The notes beneath the pieces are model-generated. The model was not told the DNA's origin and did not search any database. It saw only the letters and a program-made list of their open reading frames with translations. 15,595 nucleotides of DNA from SG8-41 sp035649495 (GTDB lineage: Bacteria > Pseudomonadota > Gammaproteobacteria > Burkholderiales > SG8-41). This document shows positions 1 through 7,587 of this stretch, one piece after another (within the stretch, counting starts at the first letter, position 1; each line of letters begins with the position of its first letter). Location of the stretch: assembly GCA_035649495.1 (NCBI GenBank), contig DASRJL010000197.1:1-15595 (forward strand), in the 5' to 3' direction. Made by a program: the position numbers and the translations under genes.

Positions 1-11
1 GCAAAAAGCAG

Positions 12-46
12 GTCATCCTTCCACGTTCCACGTTCATCCTTGAAGT
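12..46. repeat. Heptad repeat downstream of rodA
   Basis: Five consecutive 7-base units: GTCATCC, TTCCACG (twice), TTCATCC and TTGAAGT. The 8-mer TCATCCTT recurs at 13-20 and 34-41, exactly three periods apart. The last unit touches the rodA stop codon. Only one arm is visible; a complementary arm, if any, would lie before the window start. The heptad differs from those in other gaps, but the period is the same. Confidence 0.75.
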
Positions 47-1149
47 CATGTCTGTACGAGCTTCTTGTGGGTGGCTATGCCCATCAGTATCCCCATCCCC
101 AGGCAGATCGACACGAGCGAGGTTCCGCCGTAGCTGATGAGGGGCAGGGGCACTCCCACGACCGGGAGTATGCCGCTCACCATGCCCATATTGACGAAGG
201 CGTAGGTGAAGAAGGTGAGGGTGATTGCGCCGGCGAGCAGCCGCGCGAAGAGGGTGGGCGCGTTGGCGGTGATCACCATGCCGCGGGCGATGACCAACAG
301 GAAGAGCAGCAGCAGTACGACGTTGCCGAACAGCCCGAACTCCTCGGAGTACACGGCGAAGATGAAATCGGTCGTACGCTCCGGTATGAAATCGAGGTGA
401 GTCTGCGTGCCGTTCAGCCATCCTTTCCCGAGCACGCCGCCGGATCCCACGGCGATGGTGGACTGTATGGTGTGATAGCCCGCGCCGAGCGGATCCTGCG
501 ACGGATCGAGCAGCGTGAGCAGGCGCCGCCGTTGATAGTCGTGCAGCAACGACCACGCGAGCGGCAGCGACGCGATGCCGGCGAGTGCCAGGCCTCCGAT
601 GATGCGCCAGGAGAGGCCGGCGAGGAACAGCACGAAGAAGCCGGATGCCGAGATCAGGAGCGAGGTGCCGAGATCAGGCTGGCGCACGATCAACCCGACC
701 GGGATCAGCAGCATCATGGCGGCCACAAAGTAATTGCCGAGCCGCAACGTCGCCTCGTAGCGGTCGAAATACCACGCCATCGCCAGCGGCACGGCGATCT
801 TCATCAGCTCGGAGGGCTGGATGCGCGTGATCCCGACGTGCAGCCAGCGCCGGGCGCCGTTCGCGATCTCGCCGAAGAGCGCGACGCCCACGAGCAGCAG
901 CACGCCCAAGATGTACAACGGCAGCGCCAGCCGTCGGAGGTGCTGGGGCGGTATGTTCGCGAACACCCACATGGTGGCGAGCGCTATCAGGATGTTCATG
1001 AGCTGCGTGGACACGCGCGCGACGCTCGCGTTGGAGGCGCTGAACAGCACGGTGATCCCGACGGCCATCAGGGCTAGCACGGCGCCGAGCAGCATGCCGT
1101 CGACGTGCTGCGTGAGGTGGCCGCCAAGGCGTCTGATCGCCGGATTCAT
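46..1149 (-). CDS. rodA: Rod shape-determining protein RodA, SEDS peptidoglycan glycosyltransferase
   Basis: RodA polymerises lipid II into glycan strands in the inner membrane, working with the transpeptidase PBP2 during cell elongation. The 367-residue product is highly hydrophobic, with about ten predicted membrane segments, and has the usual family length. Diagnostic SEDS patches are visible: RQPDLGTSL near residues 156-164, FIPERTTDFIFAVYSEE near 254-270 (D261 aligns with the catalytic Asp of characterised RodA proteins), and PLPLISYGGTS near 334-344. The start at 1149 gives the normal short cytoplasmic head before the first membrane helix. It is the last gene of the mre operon, 34 bases after mrdA. 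The start region is duplicated just upstream (separate entry), and the stop codon touches a heptad repeat. Identification is secure. Confidence 0.96.
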   Translation of the reverse strand: MNPAIRRLGGHLTQHVDGMLLGAVLALMAVGITVLFSASNASVARVSTQLMNILIALATMWVFANIPPQHLRRLALPLYILGVLLLVGVALFGEIANGARRWLHVGITRIQPSELMKIAVPLAMAWYFDRYEATLRLGNYFVAAMMLLIPVGLIVRQPDLGTSLLISASGFFVLFLAGLSWRIIGGLALAGIASLPLAWSLLHDYQRRRLLTLLDPSQDPLGAGYHTIQSTIAVGSGGVLGKGWLNGTQTHLDFIPERTTDFIFAVYSEEFGLFGNVVLLLLFLLVIARGMVITANAPTLFARLLAGAITLTFFTYAFVNMGMVSGILPVVGVPLPLISYGGTSLVSICLGMGILMGIATHKKLVQT

Positions 1150-1192
1150 TGGAAGCGCCTAATCGCCGGATTCATGGATCCGCCTAATCGCG
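1124..1192 (-). repeat. Tandem duplication of about 26 bp covering the rodA start
   Basis: On the minus strand ATGAATCCGGCGAT occurs at 1175-1162 and again at 1149-1136, 26 bases apart. The 11-mer GCGATTAGGCG occurs at 1191-1181, where it holds the mrdA stop codon, and again 25 bases downstream at 1166-1156. Together they make about two and a half imperfect copies of one unit across the mrdA/rodA junction. The inner copy carries the genuine rodA start. Confidence 0.85.
1146..1175 (-). other. Nine-codon leader frame upstream of rodA, made by the duplication
   Basis: The outer copy of the duplicated rodA start opens an ATG at 1175-1173 in a different frame from rodA. It encodes MNPAIRRFQ and stops at TGA 1148-1146, which overlaps the rodA start as ATGA. 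The first seven residues equal the N-terminus of RodA. A GGCGGATC stretch just before the ATG could be a weak ribosome binding site. Translation is not shown; if used, it would couple rodA initiation to termination of the leader. Confidence 0.35.
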
Positions 1193-3103
1193 AAGGTCAT
1201 CCGCCTCTTCCTTTTCCGGCTTCGGAGGAGCGGGCACCTTGCCCAGCAGGTAGTAGTCGAGCACCGCGCGCGCGATCGGCGCGGCGTAGCGCGCGCCGAA
1301 CCCGGAATTCTCGACGATCACGGCGAGGGCGATCTTCGGCGCGTCCGCCGGCGCGTAGGCGATGAACAGGGCATGGTCGCGGTGGCGCTCCTGCACCCGG
1401 CTCTCGACGTACTTTTCCCCCGCCTTCAAGGCGACCACCTGCGCCGTGCCGGTCTTGCCCGCGCTCACGTAGCCCGCACCCGCGAAGGCGCGCGCCCCCG
1501 TGCCCTCCTTGTTGACGCCGATCAGGGCTTGCTTGATCACCGCGATATGCTCGGGCTTGGTCGGCAGCGTGCGCAGCGGGTTGGGCTCCACGGGGGAGCG
1601 CTCGCGGGTGCGGATGTCCTCGACGTAGTTCACGATGTGCGGCCGGAACATCACGCCGTCGTTGGCGATGGTCGCGATCGCGGCCGCGAGCTGCACCGGG
1701 GTGTACGAGTTGTAGCCCTGCCCGATCCCGATGCTGATCGTCTCGCCGGCGTACCACTTCTGCTGCTCGGGGCGCTTGAACCGCTGGCGCTTCCATGCCT
1801 GCGATGGCAGCACGCCGGCCGCTTCGCCCTTGACGTCCAGGCCCGTGACGCTGCCCAGACCCAGCAGGCCCATGAAGCGCGAGATGCCATCTATTCCCAG
1901 GTCGTTCGCGAGCACGTAGTAGTAGGTGTCGCACGAGACCACGATCGACCTGTACATGTCCACCACGCCGTGGCCGCCGACCTTGTCGTCGCGGAAGACG
2001 TGCCCGCCGAAGTTGAAGAACCCGGGGTCGCTGATCGTCTGCTGCGGAGTGCGCTTCCCGGCGGTCAACGCGGCGAGCGCCATGAAAGGCTTGAAGGTGG
2101 ATCCCGGTGGATAGGTCCCGGCCAGCGCGCGGTTCACCATCGGCCGGTCCGGCGAATTATTCAGCTCGCTCCAGTTGGTGGGGTCTATGCCGTCCACGAA
2201 GAGATTGGGGTCGAAGCCCGGCTTGCTCACGAATGCCAGCACGCCCCCCGTCGCCGGCTCGATGGCGACCAGCGCGCCGCGGTATTTGCCGAAGGCGTTG
2301 TAGGCGATCTCCTGGAGCCGTGCGTCGAGCTTCAGCACGAGATTGTTTCCCGACACGGGCGGCGTGCGCGAGAGCGTGCGCACGGCGCGCCCCCCCGAAT
2401 CGACCTCGACCTCCTCGACGCCCGTCGTGCCGTGCAGGGCCAGCTCGTAGCTCTGCTCGAGCCCGGTCTTCCCGATGTAGTCGGTGCCGCGGTAGTTGGC
2501 CACGCGATCCTCGGCCTCCAGCTGGTCGAGCTCCTTCTGGTTGATGCGGCCGATGTGACCGACCACGTGGGAGAAGAGCTCTCCCTGCGGGTACTGGCGG
2601 AACAGCCGCGCGTTGATCTCGACGCCCGGGAAGCGGTAGCGGTTGGCCGCGAAGCGCGCGATTTCCTCGTCCGAGAGCCGCGTGCGGATCGGGAGGCTTC
2701 CTATGCCCTTGCTTTCCTCCATGAGCCGCTTGAACCGCCGCCGGTCGCGCGCGCCGATCTCCACCACGCCGGCCAGCTCGTCGATCGTGCGCTCCAGGTC
2801 GGCAACCTTGCCCGGCTGTATCTCGAGCGTGTAGGCGGAATAGTTGTGGGCAAGGACCGTCCCGTTGCGGTCGACGATGATGCCGCGGTTGGGCACCACC
2901 GGCACGATGGAGATGCGGTTCGCCTCGGCGAGCGTGTGCAGCTCTCCGTGCCGCACGACCTGGAGATAGAAGAAGCGCACCGCCAGCACCGCGAACATCG
3001 CGAGCACCAGCACGAACGCAACCGCCAGGCGCACGCGGAAGTGATGCAGCTCGAGCTGCGCGTTCCGGATCTCGACGCCGGGATTGATGGAAAGCTCAGG
3101 CAT
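1184..3103 (-). CDS. mrdA: Penicillin-binding protein 2 (peptidoglycan DD-transpeptidase MrdA)
   Basis: PBP2 cross-links new peptidoglycan during elongation as the partner of RodA. The 639-residue product has a short cytoplasmic head, one membrane anchor near residues 24-48, a pedestal/dimerisation domain from about 60 to 250, and a transpeptidase domain from about 255 to 620. The three penicillin-binding motifs are intact: STFK at 335-338 (nucleophile S335), SCD at 390-392, and KTGT at 550-553. The tail after about 625 is rich in Pro, Lys and Glu. The start overlaps the mreD stop by 8 bases with no strong ribosome binding site, which suggests translational coupling. The TAG stop lies in the sequence duplicated at the rodA start. 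Length and motif spacing are normal for the family. Confidence 0.96.
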   Translation of the reverse strand: MPELSINPGVEIRNAQLELHHFRVRLAVAFVLVLAMFAVLAVRFFYLQVVRHGELHTLAEANRISIVPVVPNRGIIVDRNGTVLAHNYSAYTLEIQPGKVADLERTIDELAGVVEIGARDRRRFKRLMEESKGIGSLPIRTRLSDEEIARFAANRYRFPGVEINARLFRQYPQGELFSHVVGHIGRINQKELDQLEAEDRVANYRGTDYIGKTGLEQSYELALHGTTGVEEVEVDSGGRAVRTLSRTPPVSGNNLVLKLDARLQEIAYNAFGKYRGALVAIEPATGGVLAFVSKPGFDPNLFVDGIDPTNWSELNNSPDRPMVNRALAGTYPPGSTFKPFMALAALTAGKRTPQQTISDPGFFNFGGHVFRDDKVGGHGVVDMYRSIVVSCDTYYYVLANDLGIDGISRFMGLLGLGSVTGLDVKGEAAGVLPSQAWKRQRFKRPEQQKWYAGETISIGIGQGYNSYTPVQLAAAIATIANDGVMFRPHIVNYVEDIRTRERSPVEPNPLRTLPTKPEHIAVIKQALIGVNKEGTGARAFAGAGYVSAGKTGTAQVVALKAGEKYVESRVQERHRDHALFIAYAPADAPKIALAVIVENSGFGARYAAPIARAVLDYYLLGKVPAPPKPEKEEADDLRD

Positions 3104-3617
3104 GGTCCGGGTCGGGCTGCGGGCGCTGCGGGAGGCGGAACAACGCGACCATGAACGGCCACAGGGCGCCGCCGACGAAGCTGCCGATGAAGTACTGGAA
3201 GCCGGGGAACTCGGCCCCGGCGAGCGCGCGCACCGTGATCACGATGACGTCGTTCATGAGGAGCAGGGTGACGACGTGCAGCATCTGCGAGGTCACGGCG
3301 AACATCCGCACGCGCCGGTGCAGCACGATGCCGGCGTAGGCGAGAATGGTGTAGGCGAGCGCGTGCTGGCCGAACAGCGTGCCGTCGGCGACGTCCATGG
3401 TGAGGCCGAGGAGCCACGCTGCGAGAAAACCGATCCTGCGCGGCGTCTCTATGCACCAGTAGAGCACCACGAGCGCCACGAAATCGGGCTTGATCCACAG
3501 CGCGTGGCCGGACCATGGCAGGAGGTTCAAGAGCAGCGCCGCGACGAGCGTCGCCGCGATGAAGCCGGCCTTGACCGGCAACAGGATCTCGTGGGGGGTG
3601 ATGCGCGTCTCGGCCAT
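3096..3617 (-). CDS. mreD: Rod shape-determining protein MreD
   Basis: MreD is a small inner-membrane component of the elongasome. The 173-residue product has five or six hydrophobic segments, including a first helix near residues 15-35 and a segment LLGLTMDVADGTLFGQHAL that matches the conserved MreD core. The start at 3617 was chosen because its ATG shares one base with the mreC TGA stop (TGATG) and gives the usual MreD head; a longer open frame upstream to 4004 is only the out-of-frame shadow of mreC. The end overlaps mrdA by 8 bases. MreD sequences vary widely, so position between mreC and mrdA contributes to the call. Confidence 0.93.
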   Translation of the reverse strand: MAETRITPHEILLPVKAGFIAATLVAALLLNLLPWSGHALWIKPDFVALVVLYWCIETPRRIGFLAAWLLGLTMDVADGTLFGQHALAYTILAYAGIVLHRRVRMFAVTSQMLHVVTLLLMNDVIVITVRALAGAEFPGFQYFIGSFVGGALWPFMVALFRLPQRPQPDPDHA

Positions 3618-4513
3618 CAGCCCTTCCTTGCTCTCTTCGGCCGGGGCGACTTCTGCTCCTCGACCGGCCGCGGCGGGAGCTCCGGACGGCCGATGACGAT
3701 CAGGAGCTGGGTGCGGTTCGCGACGCCGGCGAGCGGCTTGCAGGTGATCCTCGCGAAAAGCGAGGCGGCGTTGCGTTCCACGTTGGCCACTTCCGCGACG
3801 GGCAGCCCCGGCGGGTAGACGCCGTCTATACCCGAGGTCGCGAGCCGGTCGCCGTTCTGGAAGTCCGCGTTGAGCGGTATGAAACGCAGCTCGAGCGTGC
3901 CCTCGCTGCCGGTGCCCGACAGCACCGCGCGCAGGCCGTTTCTCTGGTTCTGGACCGGCACGAAATGGCCCTTGTCCGTGATGAGGGTCAGCTCGGCGAG
4001 CCACGGGTAGACGCGCGTCACCTGGCCGACGACGCCGCGGTCGTCCAGCACCGCCTGGCCGGCCTGCACGCCGCTTTGCAGCCCCTTGTCGACGATGATC
4101 TTGCGGCTGAACGGATCGCGCGCGGCGTACAGGACCTCGGCGGCGAGCACCTTGACGTCGAGACGCTTGCGGGCCTCGATCAGCTCGCGGAGCTGGGCGT
4201 TCTCCAGCTGCAGGGCCTGCAGCTGCTGCAGTTGCGCCGCGCTCGACAGCCGTTCCGCGGCGAGCCGGTCGTTTTCGCTACGCAGCGAGGATTGCGTGAC
4301 GAAAAACTCGCCTATCCTCTCCGCTATGGCGCCGGGCGCGAGCGCGATGCGCTGCAGCGGATAGACGGCGGCGGCTGCGACCTGGCGAACCGGAGTGAGA
4401 TAGCCGAACAGCGTATCGGCGACGAGGAGGGTGATGGAGAGCGAGGAAAAAATCAGCAGGCGGGCAAGCGGGGTAGGGCCGGTTTTGAAAAATGGAGGGG
4501 GCGTATGCTCCAT
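3617..4513 (-). CDS. mreC: Rod shape-determining protein MreC
   Basis: MreC is a bitopic inner-membrane protein whose periplasmic part binds PBP2 and helps activate the elongation complex. The 298-residue product has a membrane helix near residues 18-37, a Gln/Leu/Glu-rich coiled coil near 72-118, and the beta-rich MreC core from about 120 to 275, with typical patches DKGLQSGVQAGQAVLDDRGVVG (two halves, 142-163) and TSGIDGVYPPGLPVAEV (226-242). A Pro/Lys/Arg-rich tail follows. No Shine-Dalgarno sequence is visible; the space before the ATG is filled by one arm of a heptad hairpin. It lies 101 bases after mreB and overlaps mreD by one base. Confidence 0.95.
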   Translation of the reverse strand: MEHTPPPFFKTGPTPLARLLIFSSLSITLLVADTLFGYLTPVRQVAAAAVYPLQRIALAPGAIAERIGEFFVTQSSLRSENDRLAAERLSSAAQLQQLQALQLENAQLRELIEARKRLDVKVLAAEVLYAARDPFSRKIIVDKGLQSGVQAGQAVLDDRGVVGQVTRVYPWLAELTLITDKGHFVPVQNQRNGLRAVLSGTGSEGTLELRFIPLNADFQNGDRLATSGIDGVYPPGLPVAEVANVERNAASLFARITCKPLAGVANRTQLLIVIGRPELPPRPVEEQKSPRPKRARKG

Positions 4514-4520
4514 CGGAGCA

Positions 4521-4611
4521 GTTTTGAGTGTTGAGTTTTGAGTGCTGAGTTACGCTGCGGGCGCCGGTCTATGTGGACTCAACACTCAACACTAAAAACT
4601 CAAAACTCCAA
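4521..4611. repeat. Heptad-repeat hairpin between mreB and mreC (ACTCAAC family)
   Basis: The left arm at 4521-4551 is built of consecutive 7-base units GTTTTGA, GTGTTGA, GTTTTGA and GTGCTGA. The right arm at 4577-4611 has units ACTCAAC (twice), ACTAAAA, ACTCAAA and ACTCCAA, which are largely the reverse complement of the left units. A 25-base GC-rich loop separates them. In the operon transcript this folds into a long imperfect hairpin ending seven bases before the mreC start. The same heptad family recurs at 11251-11325. Confidence 0.88.
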
Positions 4612-4614
4612 CGC

Positions 4615-5658
4615 TTAGTCGTTGGTGAAGATGCTGCCCAGCCGCTCGATCTTCTCGAGCGCCATGCCCGACCCGCGCACGACGGAGGTGAGCGGGGCCT
4701 CGGCGATGATCACGGGCAGTCCGGTCTCCTCCATCAGCAGGCGGTCTATGTCGCGCAGAAGCGCGCCGCCGCCGGTCAGCACCATGCCCTTTTCCGCGAT
4801 ATCCGCGGCGAGCTCCGGCGGGGTCTGCTCGAGAGCGGACTTCACGGCGGAGACGATCTGGTTCAACGGCTCGGTGAGCGCCTCGAGGATCTCGTTCGAG
4901 GAGATCGTGAAGCTGCGCGGTATGCCCTCGGCGAGATTGCGGCCCTTGACCTCCTTCTCGCGCACTTCCGAGCCGGGGAAGGCCGACCCGATCTCCTTCT
5001 TGATCAGCTCCGCGGTGGTCTCGCCGATCAGCATCCCGTAGTTGCGGCGGATATAGTTGATGATCGCTTCGTCGAACTTGTCCCCGCCGATGCGCACCGA
5101 GCCCTTGTATACCAGGCCGCCGAGCGAGATCACGCCCACTTCGGTCGTGCCGCCGCCGATGTCCACGACCATCGAGCCGGTAGCCTCGCCCACGGGCAGG
5201 TCCGCGCCGATCGCCGCCGCCATCGGCTCCTCGATCAGGAACACGCTGCTCGCGCCCGCGCCGAGCGCCGATTCGCGGATCGCACGCCGCTCGACCTGCG
5301 TGGAGCCGCACGGCACGCAGATGATCATGCGCGGGCTCGGCTTGAAGATGCGCGAGTTGTGCACTTTCTTGATGAAGTGCTTCAGCATCTGCTCCGTCAC
5401 GGTGAAATCGGCGATGACGCCGTCCTTCATCGGCCGGATCGCGGTGATGTTGCCCGGGGTGCGCCCGAGCATCTGCTTCGCCGCGATGCCCACCTCCTGG
5501 ATCACCTTCTTGCCGTTCGGTCCGCCCTCCTGCCGGATCGCCACCACCGACGGCTCGTCGAGCACGACACCCTTGCCGCGCATGTAGATCAGCGTATTCG
5601 CGGTGCCCAGGTCTATCGCCAGGTCGTCGTTGAAGTAGCTGCTGAGGAAACCGAGCAT
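4615..5658 (-). CDS. mreB: Rod shape-determining protein MreB, bacterial actin
   Basis: MreB is an actin-like ATPase forming membrane-bound filaments that guide cell-wall elongation. The 347-residue product is full length. Nucleotide-binding patches of the actin fold are clear: DLGTANTLIY from residue 16 (phosphate 1), VVDIGGGTTEVGVISLGG from 164 (phosphate 2), and TGGGALLRDIDRLL near 295-308 (adenosine). The N-terminal MLGFLSSYF stretch is a plausible amphipathic membrane contact. The start at 5658 is supported by GAAAGG five to six bases upstream. It is the first gene of the mre operon and diverges from gatC across 95 bases. Identification is secure. Confidence 0.98.
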   Translation of the reverse strand: MLGFLSSYFNDDLAIDLGTANTLIYMRGKGVVLDEPSVVAIRQEGGPNGKKVIQEVGIAAKQMLGRTPGNITAIRPMKDGVIADFTVTEQMLKHFIKKVHNSRIFKPSPRMIICVPCGSTQVERRAIRESALGAGASSVFLIEEPMAAAIGADLPVGEATGSMVVDIGGGTTEVGVISLGGLVYKGSVRIGGDKFDEAIINYIRRNYGMLIGETTAELIKKEIGSAFPGSEVREKEVKGRNLAEGIPRSFTISSNEILEALTEPLNQIVSAVKSALEQTPPELAADIAEKGMVLTGGGALLRDIDRLLMEETGLPVIIAEAPLTSVVRGSGMALEKIERLGSIFTND

Positions 5659-5753
5659 AAGCCTTTCTTCGTCGGGGAATTGGTGCTTCGCGTCAGGGGC
5701 TTATGATACCCTATGCAGCTTCGATTTTTAAGGCGGACCGGCTTCTTTTCCGT
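5659..5753. promoter_or_regulatory. Divergent promoter region mreB / gatC
   Basis: This is the only gap from which both the mre operon and gatCAB can be transcribed. On the plus strand TATGAT at 5702-5707 matches a -10 box in five of six positions, with a weak TTGGTG at 5680-5685 as -35 (16-base spacer). On the minus strand TATCAT at 5708-5703 lies over the same bases, with TTAAAA 17 bases upstream. The two -10 candidates would overlap, so the promoters might compete. Assigned by eye only. Confidence 0.4.
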
Positions 5754-6041
5754 ATGGCTTTGACTCTCGATGACGTGAAGCGCGTCGCGCACCTGGCGCG
5801 GCTGGCGGTGGACGAGAGCGAGGCGCAGGCAGTGCTCGATCGGCTGACCGGCGTCTTCGGACTCATCGAGGAGATGCAGGCCGTGGACACGCGCGGCATC
5901 GAGCCGATGTCCCACGCGCTCGACCTCGTGCAACGGCTGCGCGGGGATAAGGTCACGGAGCACGACCAGCGTTCCGAATTTCAGGAAATCGCCCCGCAGG
6001 TAGAAGGGGATTTGTATCTGGTACCCAAGGTCATCGAATAA
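5754..6041 (+). CDS. gatC: Asp-tRNA(Asn)/Glu-tRNA(Gln) amidotransferase subunit C
   Basis: GatC is the small structural subunit that holds GatA and GatB together in the GatCAB enzyme, which makes Gln-tRNA(Gln) and/or Asn-tRNA(Asn) from the misacylated Glu and Asp forms. From the ATG at 5754 the product is 95 residues, the usual size. Family features include the N-terminal helix DDVKRVAHLARLAVDE, the central GIEPMSHALDL segment, and the C-terminal GDLYLVPKVIE, which closely matches the family's normal ending. The frame stays open to 5703, but the extra 17 residues do not look like GatC and would start within the putative -10 box. No good ribosome binding site is seen just before 5754; AAGGCGG at 5729 is too far away. 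Confidence 0.94.
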   Translation: MALTLDDVKRVAHLARLAVDESEAQAVLDRLTGVFGLIEEMQAVDTRGIEPMSHALDLVQRLRGDKVTEHDQRSEFQEIAPQVEGDLYLVPKVIE

Positions 6042-6108
6042 GAGACGAGAGACTGGACCCGTCTTTGGTTTCAAGTCTCTAGTCCCTGGTCCCTAGTCTC
6101 CGGTTCCT
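6041..6108. repeat. Heptad-repeat hairpin between gatC and gatA (AGTCYCT family)
   Basis: The right part at 6067-6108 is six consecutive 7-base units: GGTTTCA, AGTCTCT, AGTCCCT, GGTCCCT, AGTCTCC and GGTTCCT. The left part at 6041-6060 carries the complementary units (AGAGACG, AGAGACT, then GGACC) with a six-base loop. The hairpin fills nearly the whole 72-base gap, starting on the last base of the gatC stop and ending five bases before the gatA GTG. Confidence 0.85.
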
Positions 6109-6113
6109 ACGCC

Positions 6114-7574
6114 GTGCACAACGCCACCGTCAAAGAGCTCTCCGCCGGCCTCGCGGCACGGCGCTATTCGAGCGTCGAGCTGACGCGACATTTCCTGAAA
6201 CGGATCAGTACGTTAAACGACACGTACCGCTGCTATATCGGCCTCGACGAAGAGGCGAGCCTCGCCCAGGCCAGGAGCGCGGACGGGATGCTCGCGGCAG
6301 GACGGGGACAGTCGCTTACCGGTATCCCTGTTGCCCAGAAGGATATTTTCTGCGCGCGGGGCTGGCTCACCACCTGCGGCTCGAAGATGTTGTCGAACTT
6401 CCGCTCCCCGTACGACGCCCACGTGGTCGAGCAGTTGAACGCGGCCGGCGCCGTCAACCTGGGCAAGACCAACATGGATGAATTCGCAATGGGTTCGTCC
6501 TGCGAGACCTCCTGGTTCGGGCCCGTCAGGAATCCCTGGGACGTCGCGACCGTGCCCGGCGGAAGCTCGGGCGGCTCGGCGGCGGCGGTCGCGGCGCGGC
6601 TCGCCCCGGCTGCGACCGGCACCGATACGGGGGGATCGATACGCCAGCCCGCTGCGCTCTCGGGCATTTGCGGGTTGAAGCCCACCTACGGCGTCGTTTC
6701 CCGCTACGGCTTGATCGCCTTCGCCTCGAGCCTGGACCAGGGAGGGCCGATGGCGCGCACGGCGGAGGACCTCGCGCTGCTCCTGAACGTGATGGCGGGC
6801 TTCGATGCGCGCGACTCGACGTCGCTCGAGCGGGAGCGGGAAGACTACACCCGCGACCTCGGAAAGCCCCTCGCGGGCCTTAAGGTCGGTCTGCCAAAGG
6901 AGTTCTTTGGCGGGGGCGCGGCGCCGGAAGTCATCCAGGCGGTAGAGGCTGCCATCGCGGAACTGAAGCGGCTCGGCTGCGAGCCCGTGGAGGTCGCGCT
7001 TCCCAACATGAAGCTGTCGGTGCCGGTCTATTACGTGCTGGCGCCGGCCGAAGCGTCCAGCAACCTGGCGCGCTACGACGGCGTGCGCTACGGCTACCGC
7101 GCTCCCGAGTACGGCGACCTCATGGACATGTACAAGAAGACCCGGGCGCAGGGCTTCGGGGAAGAGGTCAAGCGCCGCATCCTGATCGGCACCTACGTAC
7201 TCTCGCACGGCTACTACGACGCCTATTACATACAGGCGCAGAAGATCCGGCGGCTCATCGCGCGGGATTTCGCGGAAGCGTTCAAGCGCTGCGACGTCAT
7301 CATGGGGCCCACCAGCCCGACCACCGCCTTCAAGCTCGGGGAGAAGATGAACGACCCGGTGCTGATGTACCTGAACGACATCTTCACCACACCTGCGAAC
7401 CTGGCCGGATTGCCGGGAATGTCGGTGCCGTGCGGGTTCGACTCGAAGGGGCTCCCCGTGGGACTGCAGATCGTCGGCAATTACTTCGCGGAAGCGCGAA
7501 TGCTGAACGTCGCTCACCAGTACCAGCAGGTGACCGACTGGCACACCCGCGCCCCTTCGGGGATAGAAATCTGA
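6114..7574 (+). CDS. gatA: Asp-tRNA(Asn)/Glu-tRNA(Gln) amidotransferase subunit A (amidase)
   Basis: GatA releases ammonia from glutamine for transamidation of the misacylated tRNA bound to GatB. The 486-residue product is an amidase-signature enzyme with a complete Ser-cisSer-Lys triad: K76 in PVAQKD, S151 in the PGGSSGGSAAAVA signature, and S175 in GTDTGGSIRQPA; each sits three residues earlier than in the well-studied Staphylococcus GatA. The start is GTG at 6114, giving the normal N-terminus MHNATVKELSAGL. No Shine-Dalgarno sequence is visible because the upstream heptad repeat occupies its place. It lies 72 bases after gatC and 13 before gatB. Identification is secure. Confidence 0.97.
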   Translation: MHNATVKELSAGLAARRYSSVELTRHFLKRISTLNDTYRCYIGLDEEASLAQARSADGMLAAGRGQSLTGIPVAQKDIFCARGWLTTCGSKMLSNFRSPYDAHVVEQLNAAGAVNLGKTNMDEFAMGSSCETSWFGPVRNPWDVATVPGGSSGGSAAAVAARLAPAATGTDTGGSIRQPAALSGICGLKPTYGVVSRYGLIAFASSLDQGGPMARTAEDLALLLNVMAGFDARDSTSLEREREDYTRDLGKPLAGLKVGLPKEFFGGGAAPEVIQAVEAAIAELKRLGCEPVEVALPNMKLSVPVYYVLAPAEASSNLARYDGVRYGYRAPEYGDLMDMYKKTRAQGFGEEVKRRILIGTYVLSHGYYDAYYIQAQKIRRLIARDFAEAFKRCDVIMGPTSPTTAFKLGEKMNDPVLMYLNDIFTTPANLAGLPGMSVPCGFDSKGLPVGLQIVGNYFAEARMLNVAHQYQQVTDWHTRAPSGIEI

Positions 7575-7587
7575 GATTGATTCGTCC

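Noticed and set aside
1373..3154. A 593-codon plus-strand open frame opposite mrdA, and similar long frames opposite mreB, gatA and the permease
   Set aside because: High GC produces long antisense frames; these are rich in Arg, His, Ala and Asp, have no domain logic, and lie over genes with intact catalytic motifs.
3620..4004. Extended mreD start at 4004
   Set aside because: The extra residues are the Arg/Ala/Pro-rich shadow of mreC; the TGATG overlap at 3617 gives the normal MreD length.
4521..4611. CRISPR array reading of the heptad loci
   Set aside because: Units are only 7 bases, directly adjacent, degenerate and without spacers; no cas genes are present.
5703..5753. Longer gatC start at 5703
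   Set aside because: The added 17 residues do not fit GatC, and the codon falls within the likely promoter.
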